Assembly: GCA_021795275.1 (NCBI GenBank)
Contig: JAJYPO010000019.1
Span: forward strand, 1 to 19,220
Reading direction: 5' to 3'
Length of the DNA stretch: 19,220 nt
DNA from: Nitrospirota bacterium
Lineage (GTDB): Bacteria; Nitrospirota_A; Leptospirillia; Leptospirillales; Leptospirillaceae
The notes under the pieces are model-generated. The model saw only the letters and a program-made list of their open reading frames with translations, was not told the origin of the DNA and did no database searches. Made by a program: the position numbers and the translations under genes. Below, piece by piece: positions 7,996 to 14,906 of this stretch (its first letter is position 1; each line of letters starts with the position of its first letter).

Positions 7996-8733
7996 TTACC
8001 GCCGCTCTTCGGGAAGAAACGGCACTGATGCAACAGGTATCCATCCGTTCGCGTGCTCCCCGATCAGACGGTCAACGAGGGCCATCGCCTCCGCGACCCG
8101 ACCTCCCTGAAGTTCGGAGACCCCTCCGTTCCCGGAAAGCCATTCGAGGAGATCTGAGGAGGTCTCGACGCCGGCTTTCCCCTCGCCGCCCCGGCAATGC
8201 CGGCACAGGACCGTCCCATCGGACGGGCGGAAGAAGACACGCTCTCCGGAAGGGATCCGGCGGCAACGGGCGCAGACGGGGGGCGCGGGGCGGTACCCCA
8301 GAAGGGAGAGTCCCTCCCGGACAAAGGCGAGCCATATGCGGGCCGGGGGCTCACGATCTCCTTCGAAAAGGGAGAGCGCCTCGGAGGCCAGTGAAAAAAG
8401 ATGCGGTTCGGGGTGGTCCGGGGGAAGGACGCCAAGGAGGAACCGGACGAGGAGCCCGGCCCAGGAAAGCCTGTTGTAGTCGGCGTGGATCCGCCGGTAG
8501 GGATCGAGGATGGCCGCGTGATGAATCCGGTAGAGGGATCGCGGTCCGCCCCCCCGGCCCACGATCCGGCAGAGTGTGACGGGTTCGAGGGAGGCTCCGA
8601 ACCGGTTGTCCCGGGCGGTCGCCCCCCGGGCAAATCCTGTCCGGAGCCCCCCCTCCCGGGAAAGAAAGGTAACGATCTTGGAGGCGTCCTGGTATCTGGA
8701 CGCACGGAGGATGAGTGCAAGCTCCTCGGACAT
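7996..8733 (-). CDS. recO: DNA repair protein RecO
   Basis: A 245-residue RecO, the recombination mediator that with RecR loads RecA onto SSB-coated single-stranded DNA and anneals strands. The N-terminal OB-fold begins with the typical LILRASRYQDASKIVTF (7-23). A zinc-finger-like cysteine set, CxxC at 154-157 and CxxC at 177-180, is present as in many RecO proteins. The length is normal. The ATG at 8733 has GTGAGG just upstream. It follows era after 33 nt, a widespread era-recO arrangement, and converges on the barrel gene. Confidence 0.88.
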   Translation of the reverse strand: MSEELALILRASRYQDASKIVTFLSREGGLRTGFARGATARDNRFGASLEPVTLCRIVGRGGGPRSLYRIHHAAILDPYRRIHADYNRLSWAGLLVRFLLGVLPPDHPEPHLFSLASEALSLFEGDREPPARIWLAFVREGLSLLGYRPAPPVCARCRRIPSGERVFFRPSDGTVLCRHCRGGEGKAGVETSSDLLEWLSGNGGVSELQGGRVAEAMALVDRLIGEHANGWIPVASVPFLPEERR

Positions 8734-8766
8734 TGCCTCACGCCCCCCGTTCTCTAGGGGGGAGGC

Positions 8767-9771
8767 TCACTCCGAAAGGTACCCCAGATCCCGAAGGACC
8801 GAGGGACGGTCCCGCCAGTCGGGAACGACCCTGACAGTCAGACGGAGGAAGACGGGTGTGCCCGTCAGGGTCTCGATCTCCTTCCGGGCCCGTTCGCTGA
8901 TCGTCCGAATGGTCTCTCCCCGAGCCCCCACCACAATCCCCTTCTGGGAATCCCGCTCGACCAGGATCGACCCTTCGATGTGGGTCGTCTTCTCCGGAGC
9001 CTCCGGCTCGCGAAACTCCTCGACAAGAACGGCGCACTGGTGGGGGACCTCCTGGTAGAGGAGGGAAAAGATCTTTTCCTGAACGATCTCCCGGACCATC
9101 TCCCGCATCGTCTGGCTGGTGTACCACTCCGGATCGAAAAGGGGCTCGCCTTCCGGGAGATGCCGAAAGAGGAGGTCTTTCAGGCGATCGAGGTTCGTCT
9201 CCTTGAGGCCCGAGATCGGGACGATTTCCCCCTCCACGCGATTACGGGTCATTTCTTTCTCGAACTCGAGAAGGAGGGGGATCATGTTGGAAGGTCCAAG
9301 GCGGTCCATCTTGGTGAAGGCCACCACCAGGGGCTTCTGGGAGCGGCCGGAGGCCATGAACCCCTGAAAGCGCTCCCATTCCCGGTCCCTTTTCCGGGAG
9401 GACATGTCGGCGACCCAGAGAATGACGTGGGCCTCTTCCAGTGCCTCCCGAAGGCGCTCCCCCATTCGCTGGTTCAGGAGGGGGCCTGCGGTATGGAATC
9501 CGGGCGTATCGAGGAAAACGATCTGCCCCCGGGGCTCCGTCAGGATTCCCCGGATGAGGGTCCGGGTAGTCTGGGGCGTCGGGCTCACGGCGGAAACCTT
9601 TTCCCCCACCAGGGCGTTGACCAGGGTCGACTTGCCCGCGTTGGGAAGGCCCACCACGGCTACGAACCCGGCCCTCTGCCCCCCATCCAGCTCCGCCTCC
9701 GGACGGATCGCCCGGAGCTCTTCGAGAATTTTCTCCGGACCCTGTCCGGCCTTGCCCGCACGCTTCGCCAT
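8767..9771 (-). CDS. era: Ribosome-assembly GTPase Era
   Basis: A 334-residue Era: an N-terminal GTPase domain plus a C-terminal KH domain that binds the 3' end of 16S rRNA during 30S maturation. G1 is GLPNAGKST (41-49), the switch I region has PQTTR (66-70), and G3 is DTPG (88-91). G4 reads TKMD (153-156) instead of the usual NKxD, and G5 reads SGL instead of SAL. The KH signature GIVVGARGETI is in the C-terminal third. The N-terminus is about 30 residues longer than E. coli Era. The start at 9771 follows AGGGCAGGTGG. First gene of an era-recO pair, divergent from the SDR gene. Confidence 0.95.
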   Translation of the reverse strand: MAKRAGKAGQGPEKILEELRAIRPEAELDGGQRAGFVAVVGLPNAGKSTLVNALVGEKVSAVSPTPQTTRTLIRGILTEPRGQIVFLDTPGFHTAGPLLNQRMGERLREALEEAHVILWVADMSSRKRDREWERFQGFMASGRSQKPLVVAFTKMDRLGPSNMIPLLLEFEKEMTRNRVEGEIVPISGLKETNLDRLKDLLFRHLPEGEPLFDPEWYTSQTMREMVREIVQEKIFSLLYQEVPHQCAVLVEEFREPEAPEKTTHIEGSILVERDSQKGIVVGARGETIRTISERARKEIETLTGTPVFLRLTVRVVPDWRDRPSVLRDLGYLSE

Positions 9772-9835
9772 CCACCTGCCCTGGAAAAATCCCGCGTGAA
9801 TCTCCCCCCCCGCTGGGAGAGAGGGCGCGGGATGA

Positions 9836-9853
9836 TCTATACTGGTTTACCAG
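9836..9853. promoter_or_regulatory. Weak candidate regulatory site between era and the SDR gene
   Basis: Overlapping -10-like hexamers on the two strands, TATAGA (minus, 9841-9836) and TATACT (plus, 9838-9843), abut an inverted repeat CTGGT-TT-ACCAG (9842-9853). The layout resembles an operator in a divergent control region, but no good -35 was found for either direction. Confidence 0.25.
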
Positions 9854-9924
9854 AGTACCCGAATGGCCCGTCTTTTTCCATCGGCGGACGGAATCGAATC
9901 CCACGTCCCTCTCCGGAGGTCAGC

Positions 9925-10671
9925 ATGTCCTGCGTTCTCGTCACGGGAGCCTCCTCCGGCCTCGGATGGGCCCTCGCCCATCTCTACGCCGAGCAGGGAG
10001 TCACACTCCACCTCGTCGCCCGCCGTTCCGACCGCTTGCGGAGGCTGGCACCACTCCTTCTCGAACGGGGAGCCCGACCCGTCCTCCACGAAGCCGACGT
10101 CCGGGACAGGGCGCGGATGGAAGCCCTCGCCCGCGAGGTTCTCGACTCCAGTGGCCCCCCCGCACTCATCCTGGCCAACGCCGGGGTCCGGGGGGAAGAG
10201 GAGGGCAACGACCTCCGGACGATGGAAACGGTTTTTTCGACCAATGTGATGGGGGTTCTCAACACAATTCTTCCCTTTCTTCCGGTCCTGAAGAGGGAGG
10301 GCCGGGGACGGATCGCGGTGGTTGGGAGCCTGGCCGGATACCGCGGCCTCCCGAAGGCCGGAGCCTACTGCGCCTCGAAGGCCGCCCTTTCCGCCTGGAC
10401 CGACGCAATCCGGTACGAGGCCGAACCGTTCGGAGTGACCGTTTCTCTTATCAATCCGGGATACATCGTCACCGAGATGACACGGCGGAATCCTTACCCG
10501 ATGCCTTTCATCCTCACAGCCCCGGAGGCCGCCCGGCGGATCCGGACCGGAATCGAAAGGGGCCGGGCCCGAATCGAGTTTCCCCTGCCGCTGGCCCTCC
10601 TCGTCCGAACGCTGGCCCTCCTCCCTCCCCGGCTCGGGGACCGCCTTCTTCGCCTTTCCTCCGGGAAATAG
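9925..10671 (+). CDS. Short-chain dehydrogenase/reductase (SDR)
   Basis: A 248-residue classical SDR oxidoreductase using NAD(P)H. The Rossmann glycine motif TGASSGLG is at 7-14 and NAG at 85-87. The catalytic set is Ser135, Tyr148 and Lys152 (YCASK), and PG at 178-179 is followed by IVTEM. The Arg-Arg at 33-34 after the second strand suggests preference for NADPH. The hydrophobic C-terminal segment (about 219-235) could lie on the membrane, as in SDRs acting on lipids. The start at 9925 is chosen because GGAGGT lies 4 nt upstream and the glycine motif begins at once; the frame stays open much further upstream but that part overlaps era antisense. The substrate is unknown. Confidence 0.9.
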   Translation: MSCVLVTGASSGLGWALAHLYAEQGVTLHLVARRSDRLRRLAPLLLERGARPVLHEADVRDRARMEALAREVLDSSGPPALILANAGVRGEEEGNDLRTMETVFSTNVMGVLNTILPFLPVLKREGRGRIAVVGSLAGYRGLPKAGAYCASKAALSAWTDAIRYEAEPFGVTVSLINPGYIVTEMTRRNPYPMPFILTAPEAARRIRTGIERGRARIEFPLPLALLVRTLALLPPRLGDRLLRLSSGK

Positions 10672-10739
10672 CCCTTTTTGACGGATCTTACAAGTCTTCC
10701 CCAAGAATCCCCCTCCCCCCGAAAAATGACCGCGTATCA

Positions 10740-10767
10740 TTGACAATAAATAAACAAGTGTTATGCT
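10740..10767 (+). promoter_or_regulatory. Predicted sigma70-type promoter in an AT-rich island
   Basis: A perfect TTGACA (10740-10745), a 16-nt AT-rich spacer and TATGCT (10762-10767), in a stretch far richer in AT than its surroundings. It predicts a leader of about 100 nt before the ORF at 10877. The leader holds a small CTGGAC/GTCCGG hairpin around 10792-10807. Confidence 0.6.
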
Positions 10768-10876
10768 TAAAATGCGAAACAAGGAAATACGCCTGGACAA
10801 AAGTCCGGATACCGCCTCTTTCCAGTCATGAACGGAATCGGCGACATTTTCCGGAAAAAGGAAAAAGGAGCCCGCC

Positions 10877-11080
10877 ATGAACCCCCTGACCTTCATTAAG
10901 CGATGGATCCTCCTCCCAGGGTCCGAAACCGAAAGGCGTCCGGCCGATCGACCCCGGAGAGGCTTCCGGGTGACGAACCTTGCCGACCTTTTCCACTCCC
11001 CTTACGACAAAGGGCCCGGACGACCCGCCCTTCTTCCGGTTCCTGTTCCGGTCAGAAGCGCTCGCCGCCCGTATCGCTAG
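10877..11080 (+). CDS. Small hypothetical protein, 67 residues
   Basis: A 67-codon ORF that I do not recognise. Support comes from its control signals: a strong promoter about 110 nt upstream and AAAAAGGAG ending 6 nt before the ATG. The product is basic (many Arg and Lys) with a Pro/Val-rich tail near residues 52-60, and has no signal peptide or TM segment. Third codon positions are mostly G or C, as in neighbouring genes. It could also be an untranslated or regulatory RNA with a chance ORF. Confidence 0.45.
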   Translation: MNPLTFIKRWILLPGSETERRPADRPRRGFRVTNLADLFHSPYDKGPGRPALLPVPVPVRSARRPYR

Positions 11081-11128
11081 CCCCGGCCAACGTCCTCATG
11101 AAGGGCCACCCGTCGAGGAGGGAGCCGG

Positions 11129-11206
11129 ATGTTTTTAATCTCCCCTGATTCCGACCTCCTTCCAGGACGGAAGGAGCGTTGCACCCAGGCTCCTTCCTCC
11201 CCTTGA
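11129..11206 (+). CDS. Possible 25-residue leader peptide or microprotein
   Basis: A very short ORF starting at ATG 11129, with a full AGGAGG (11116-11121) 7 nt upstream, and ending at TGA 11204-11206. It lies 48 nt after the 67-codon ORF. Its second half contains the three-part repeat at 11156-11197 that can fold in two exclusive ways, as in translation-sensing leaders. Codon use is not informative at this length, and no obvious downstream target gene adjoins it, so this is tentative. Confidence 0.25.
   Translation: MFLISPDSDLLPGRKERCTQAPSSP
11156..11197 (+). other. Alternative stem-loops (A:B versus B:C)
   Basis: CTCCTTCC occurs twice (11156-11163 and 11190-11197) on either side of its exact complement GGAAGGAG (11169-11176). 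The middle arm can pair with the first copy (8 bp, 5-nt loop) or with the second (9 bp including C11177-G11189, 11-nt loop), but not both. No U-tract follows either form. Confidence 0.5.
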
Positions 11207-11345
11207 AGGGACCTTACAAAAGCCCTTTCCTCGGCTTGGATGCCTCCGCGCTCCCACCTGACCCTACATCTGCATCCCGAGTGTTCACCCCCTCCGCCGT
11301 CTCCTCTCTGAAAACATCTTTTTCATGCAGAGTTGTGCATAAACA

Positions 11346-11373
11346 TTGACTAATATGAAAAACATGATATAAA
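11346..11373 (+). promoter_or_regulatory. Predicted strong sigma70-type promoter of the 58-codon gene
   Basis: TTGACT (11346-11351), a 16-nt spacer and TATAAA (11368-11373) within an AT-rich island. It predicts a start near 11380 and a leader of about 155 nt. CATTGAC at the -35 and AAAATGCG downstream also occur at the 10740 promoter. Confidence 0.65.
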
Positions 11374-11534
11374 TTAAATCAAGAAAATGCGTATGATCTG
11401 GCATCCTCAAGGAATAATTGGGGTTTTCCGGAATTCCTGCCCTTTTGAGAGGACGGAAAGGGTGGGGAACGGGGTCGGCCGGGGGAGAGGCCGTTGCCCG
11501 GTCCAAATCTCCCGATTCAGATCGGAGGCCCGAC

Positions 11535-11711
11535 ATGGGCAGGCTTTTAAGAAAGAATTCCGTGGTCTTCCTTCAGAAGGACGGGCTGGTCCAAAGCTTC
11601 TTCCCCATGGACGGGGCCCTTCTCGCCGCCATCGAAAAAAGCTCCCGGGCAAAGAATCCGACTTTCTTCTCCAGGTGCGTAGCCGGCGTCCAGAAGGTTT
11701 TGGGGTTCTGA
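11535..11711 (+). CDS. Small hypothetical protein, 58 residues
   Basis: A 58-codon gene of unknown function in a complete transcription unit: promoter at 11346-11373, GGAGG (11524-11528) 6 nt before the ATG, and a perfect intrinsic terminator whose stem starts one base after the stop codon. The product is basic, with no signal peptide; it opens with MGRLLRKNS, has a mixed central part and ends KVLGF. An upstream in-frame TTG (11418) has AAGGA nearby and would add 39 residues, but the G/C share at third positions is visibly lower in that stretch than after 11535, so the ATG is preferred. No family is recognised. Confidence 0.55.
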   Translation: MGRLLRKNSVVFLQKDGLVQSFFPMDGALLAAIEKSSRAKNPTFFSRCVAGVQKVLGF

Positions 11712-11739
11712 ATCCCGGAACTCCCGTTCCGGGATTTTT
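11712..11739 (+). terminator. Rho-independent terminator
   Basis: A perfect 10-bp stem ATCCCGGAAC/GTTCCGGGAT with a TCCC loop, ending in a run of five T (11735-11739). It ends the 58-codon transcription unit and insulates it from the manC operon. The opposite strand lacks a T-run, so it works in the plus direction only. Confidence 0.9.
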
Positions 11740-11888
11740 CCAGAGGCGACGGAATCCGTCCCAGATGTCCTCGGCAAATGGAGAGGCGCCTTCTTACGGC
11801 TTCTCAACCGAAGGGCTTGCTTCTCTTCCCGAGAACATTTTTCCCAGGATGCTCCGCCTGAGGAGATTTCCTGCGTCGCCTTTCCTTC

Positions 11889-11918
11889 TTGTCTTTGACC
11901 GCCCCTTCGACGGATAAT
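11889..11918 (+). promoter_or_regulatory. Candidate promoter of the manC-manB-GGDEF/EAL operon
   Basis: TTGTCT (11889-11894) and GATAAT (11913-11918) with an 18-nt spacer, 56 nt before the manC start and after the terminator at 11712-11739. Reasonable but not perfect hexamers. Confidence 0.45.
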
Positions 11919-11927
11919 AGGTCCCCG

Positions 11928-11947
11928 GGAAGGGCAAGCGCCCTTCC
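11928..11947 (+). other. Stem-loop in the manC 5' leader
   Basis: A perfect 8-bp inverted repeat GGAAGGGC/GCCCTTCC with an AAGC loop, ending 26 nt before the manC ATG. It would form near the 5' end of the transcript and could affect mRNA stability or ribosome access; its function is unknown. Confidence 0.45.
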
Positions 11948-11973
11948 GACACATCCTATCGAACGGGGGCGCC

Positions 11974-13461
11974 ATGCTCTACAGCATCATCATGGCCGGC
12001 GGATCCGGCACGCGCTTCTGGCCCATGAGCCGGGAGCTCTTTCCCAAGCAGTTTCTCTCCTTCGAAGGCTCCGAGTCCCTGCTCGCCCGAACGGTCGAGC
12101 GGATCCTTCCTCTCGTGCCCGAGGAGCGCATCGCTCTCGTGGTGGGGTCGACCCACGCCTCCGAAACGCGCAGGATCCTTCAATCCATGAACGGGGGAGA
12201 GGGGCGCCATTGCCGACTGGTTGTGGAGCCCCGCTCCCTCAACACCCTTCCGGCCATCGCCCTGGCCTCACTCCTGATCGCCCGGGAGGATCCCGAGGCT
12301 GTGGTCGCCGTCATGGCCTCCGACCACCTGATTGCTCCCCAGGACCACTTTCTTGCCCTCGTTCAGCACGCCGCCGGAATGGCCCGGGACGAAAAGGTCC
12401 TGGTCACCTTCGGGATTCCCCCCCACCGCCCTGAGACGGGGTTCGGCTATCTGGAGCTGGGAGACGAACTCCCCGCCTTTTCGACCGCTCTCTTCAGCGC
12501 ACGAAAGGTCGCCCGCTTCGTGGAAAAACCCGACCGGGAGAGGGCCCGGGCCTTTCTGAAGGGGGGGCGCCATCTCTGGAACTCCGGCATGTTCGTCTTC
12601 GGTGTCGGCCCCTTTTTCGAGGAGCTGGCCCTGACCCAGCCGGAACTGACCGCCTCCCTCGAGGAGGTTCGCGCCTCTTTGGGCACCCCCGGGGAGCGCC
12701 GGGCGATCGACCTTTTCTACCGCCGGACCACACCCCTCTCCATCGACTACGGCCTGATGGAGCGATCCTCCCGGGTCTGGTCCCTCTCGGGCCCCATCGA
12801 CTGGAAGGATGTTGGATCCTGGTCGGCTCTTGACGACATCTTTCCCCGGGACGAACGCGGCAATGTCGTCCGGGGGAATGCGGTGGTCATCGACTCCGAA
12901 AACTCAATCATCCAGGCCGACAAGAGGGTGGTGGCGGTTCTTGGGGTACGGGACATGATCGTGGTCGACACCGACGACGCGACCTTGATCTGTCCAAAGG
13001 ACCGGGCCCAGGAGGTCCGCGAGATCGTCTCCCACCTCCGCGATCGAAATGCCGTGGAGGCCCAGGAGCACCGGACGACCCACCGCCCGTGGGGCCTCTA
13101 CACCGTTCTCGACCAGGGTCCGATGTACAAGCTCAAAAGCGTGACCGTCAATCCTGGTGCCCGGCTCTCCCTCCAGATGCACCTCCACCGCTCGGAGCAC
13201 TGGGTGGTCATCGCCGGAACGGCCCGCGTGACCCTGGGTGAGGAGGAGATCTTTCTCCACACCAACCAGAGCATCGACATTCCCAAGGCCACCCGCCACC
13301 GGATCGAAAACCCCGGGAAGGTCCCGCTGGTGGTCATCGAAGTCCAGAACGGCGAGTATCTCGAAGAGGACGACATCATCCGCTTCCAGGACGACTACCG
13401 CCGGACGGAGGAAAGTCCGGGGACCTTCGCTCCCCCGCTCCCCCGGGAGGGCGGACAATGA
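11974..13461 (+). CDS. manC: Bifunctional mannose-1-phosphate guanylyltransferase / mannose-6-phosphate isomerase
   Basis: A 495-residue AlgA/ManC/XanB-type enzyme that makes mannose-6-phosphate from fructose-6-phosphate and GDP-mannose from mannose-1-phosphate and GTP. The nucleotidyltransferase domain has GGSGTRFWPMSR (9-20), FPKQF (23-27), the ASDH motif (115-118) and FVEKP (182-186). The C-terminal cupin (type II isomerase) has QMHLHRSEHW (401-410) and His442, the expected metal-site residues. The length is typical. The start follows a GGGGG tract. It overlaps manB by ATGA. GDP-mannose feeds exopolysaccharide, LPS or GDP-sugar pathways. Confidence 0.95.
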   Translation: MLYSIIMAGGSGTRFWPMSRELFPKQFLSFEGSESLLARTVERILPLVPEERIALVVGSTHASETRRILQSMNGGEGRHCRLVVEPRSLNTLPAIALASLLIAREDPEAVVAVMASDHLIAPQDHFLALVQHAAGMARDEKVLVTFGIPPHRPETGFGYLELGDELPAFSTALFSARKVARFVEKPDRERARAFLKGGRHLWNSGMFVFGVGPFFEELALTQPELTASLEEVRASLGTPGERRAIDLFYRRTTPLSIDYGLMERSSRVWSLSGPIDWKDVGSWSALDDIFPRDERGNVVRGNAVVIDSENSIIQADKRVVAVLGVRDMIVVDTDDATLICPKDRAQEVREIVSHLRDRNAVEAQEHRTTHRPWGLYTVLDQGPMYKLKSVTVNPGARLSLQMHLHRSEHWVVIAGTARVTLGEEEIFLHTNQSIDIPKATRHRIENPGKVPLVVIEVQNGEYLEEDDIIRFQDDYRRTEESPGTFAPPLPREGGQ

Positions 13462-14891
13462 TCAACGGAGGCATCTTCCGGGAATACGACATCCGTGGCA
13501 ATGCGGAGAGGGACCTTCCCGACGGAGCGGTCCGGGCCATCGGACTCGCACTGGCCTCCGTCCTCCACGATCGCGGAGCGCGGACGATCGCCCTGGGACA
13601 GGACGTAAGACTCACCTCCCCCCGGATCGCCCGGGCCCTCTCGGAGACCCTCCTTGCCTCGGGGATTTCCGTGATCGGGATCGGAACCGTTCCCACACCC
13701 CTTCTCTACTGGTCCCTCTTCAATCTTCCTGTGGACGGGGGCGCCATGGTGACGGCGAGCCACAACCCCGCCCCCGACAACGGAATCAAGCTGGCCATCG
13801 GCCGGGAGACGATCTACGGGGATGCGATTCTCGAGATCCGGCGCCGGGCGGAACGCTTTTCCGAAGCGCCCCCGCCCGCCGGAGGATTTGCACCGGGAAT
13901 CCGGACCGACCGTCCTGTCGCCTCCGACTACACAAAGGAGATCTCCGGACAGTTCGGGCGCCTCCCCCTTCGGGAAAACCGTCCGCTCCGGGTCGTGGTC
14001 GACTGCGGAAACGCGACTGCGGGACTCGTTGCGCGTCAGCTCTACACCCCGCTGGGGGTCGACCTGACGATTCTCTTCGAGGAGCCGGACGGCCGGTTCC
14101 CGAACCACCACCCTGACCCGACCGTTCCGGAGAACCTGACGGCGCTCAGGGCGGCCGTCCGGGAAAGCGGGGCCGACCTGGGTATGGCCTTCGACGGGGA
14201 CTCCGACCGGATCGGAGTCGTCGATGAGCGGGGCGAACTGCTCTTCGGGGACCAGCTCATGGTCCTCTTTGCAGAGGAGGTTCTCTCCCGGCGTCCCGGC
14301 TCCCGGATCATCTCCGAGGTCAAGGCCTCGACCTTCCTTTACGACCGGATTGCGGCCCTGGGAGGGATCCCGGACATGTGGAAGGCGGGCCATTCTCTGA
14401 TCAAGGCCCGGATGCGTGAGACCGGAGCTCCCCTGGCCGGAGAGATGAGCGGCCACATCTTCTTCGCAGACGGCTACTACGGTTTCGACGACGCCCTCTA
14501 TGCGGGAGCCCGCCTCATGGCCCTTCTGGCCCGCAAGGGAGAACCTCTTTCCACCCTTCTCGCTTCGCTCCCCCGAACATTCGCCACACCCGAGCTCCGT
14601 CGGGATTGTCCCGACGACCGGAAGTTCGCGGTGGTGGGACAACTCAAGGAGCTCTTGAAGAAGGAGGGAATCTCCTACAACGACATCGATGGCGTCAGGG
14701 TCTCCTATCCCGACGGCTGGGGGTTGATCCGGGCCTCCAACACGCAGCCGGCCCTCGTTCTCCGTTTCGAAGCCAACACCCCGGAACGTCGCCAGGAAAT
14801 CGAGGAAAGTCTGACCCGGACACTCGCCCTGGCCATGGAGCGGGAAGGGCTCGATCCTTCCCGGGCACGCCGGGATCTCCCTGCCCATTAG
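13458..14891 (+). CDS. manB: Phosphomannomutase/phosphoglucomutase (AlgC type)
   Basis: A 477-residue alpha-D-phosphohexomutase interconverting the 6- and 1-phosphates of mannose (and probably glucose), the step between the two ManC activities. The phospho-serine loop TASHNP (Ser101), the magnesium loop DGDSDR (246-251), the sugar-binding GEMSGH (328-333) and the phosphate-binding RASNTQP (425-431) are all intact. The DGWGLIRASNT stretch is typical of the AlgC subgroup, which uses both sugars. The ATG at 13458 overlaps the manC stop, with GGGAGG 7 nt upstream. It is followed after 15 nt by the cyclic-di-GMP gene. Confidence 0.95.
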   Translation: MINGGIFREYDIRGNAERDLPDGAVRAIGLALASVLHDRGARTIALGQDVRLTSPRIARALSETLLASGISVIGIGTVPTPLLYWSLFNLPVDGGAMVTASHNPAPDNGIKLAIGRETIYGDAILEIRRRAERFSEAPPPAGGFAPGIRTDRPVASDYTKEISGQFGRLPLRENRPLRVVVDCGNATAGLVARQLYTPLGVDLTILFEEPDGRFPNHHPDPTVPENLTALRAAVRESGADLGMAFDGDSDRIGVVDERGELLFGDQLMVLFAEEVLSRRPGSRIISEVKASTFLYDRIAALGGIPDMWKAGHSLIKARMRETGAPLAGEMSGHIFFADGYYGFDDALYAGARLMALLARKGEPLSTLLASLPRTFATPELRRDCPDDRKFAVVGQLKELLKKEGISYNDIDGVRVSYPDGWGLIRASNTQPALVLRFEANTPERRQEIEESLTRTLALAMEREGLDPSRARRDLPAH

Positions 14892-14906
14892 CAAAGGAAC
14901 CTGACC

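Noticed and set aside
8980..9924. A 315-residue N-terminal extension of the SDR frame
   Set aside because: It overlaps era antisense, and the GGAGGT-ATG at 9925 together with the immediate glycine-rich motif mark the true start.
11285..11536. A minus-strand 83-codon ORF with a hydrophobic stretch
   Set aside because: The hydrophobic part is simply the AT-rich promoter island read backwards; there is no ribosome binding site and it opposes the promoter at 11346.
11547..11975. A minus-strand 142-codon ORF over the 58-codon gene
   Set aside because: It runs through a plus-strand terminator and leader, lacks a ribosome binding site and shows no domain.
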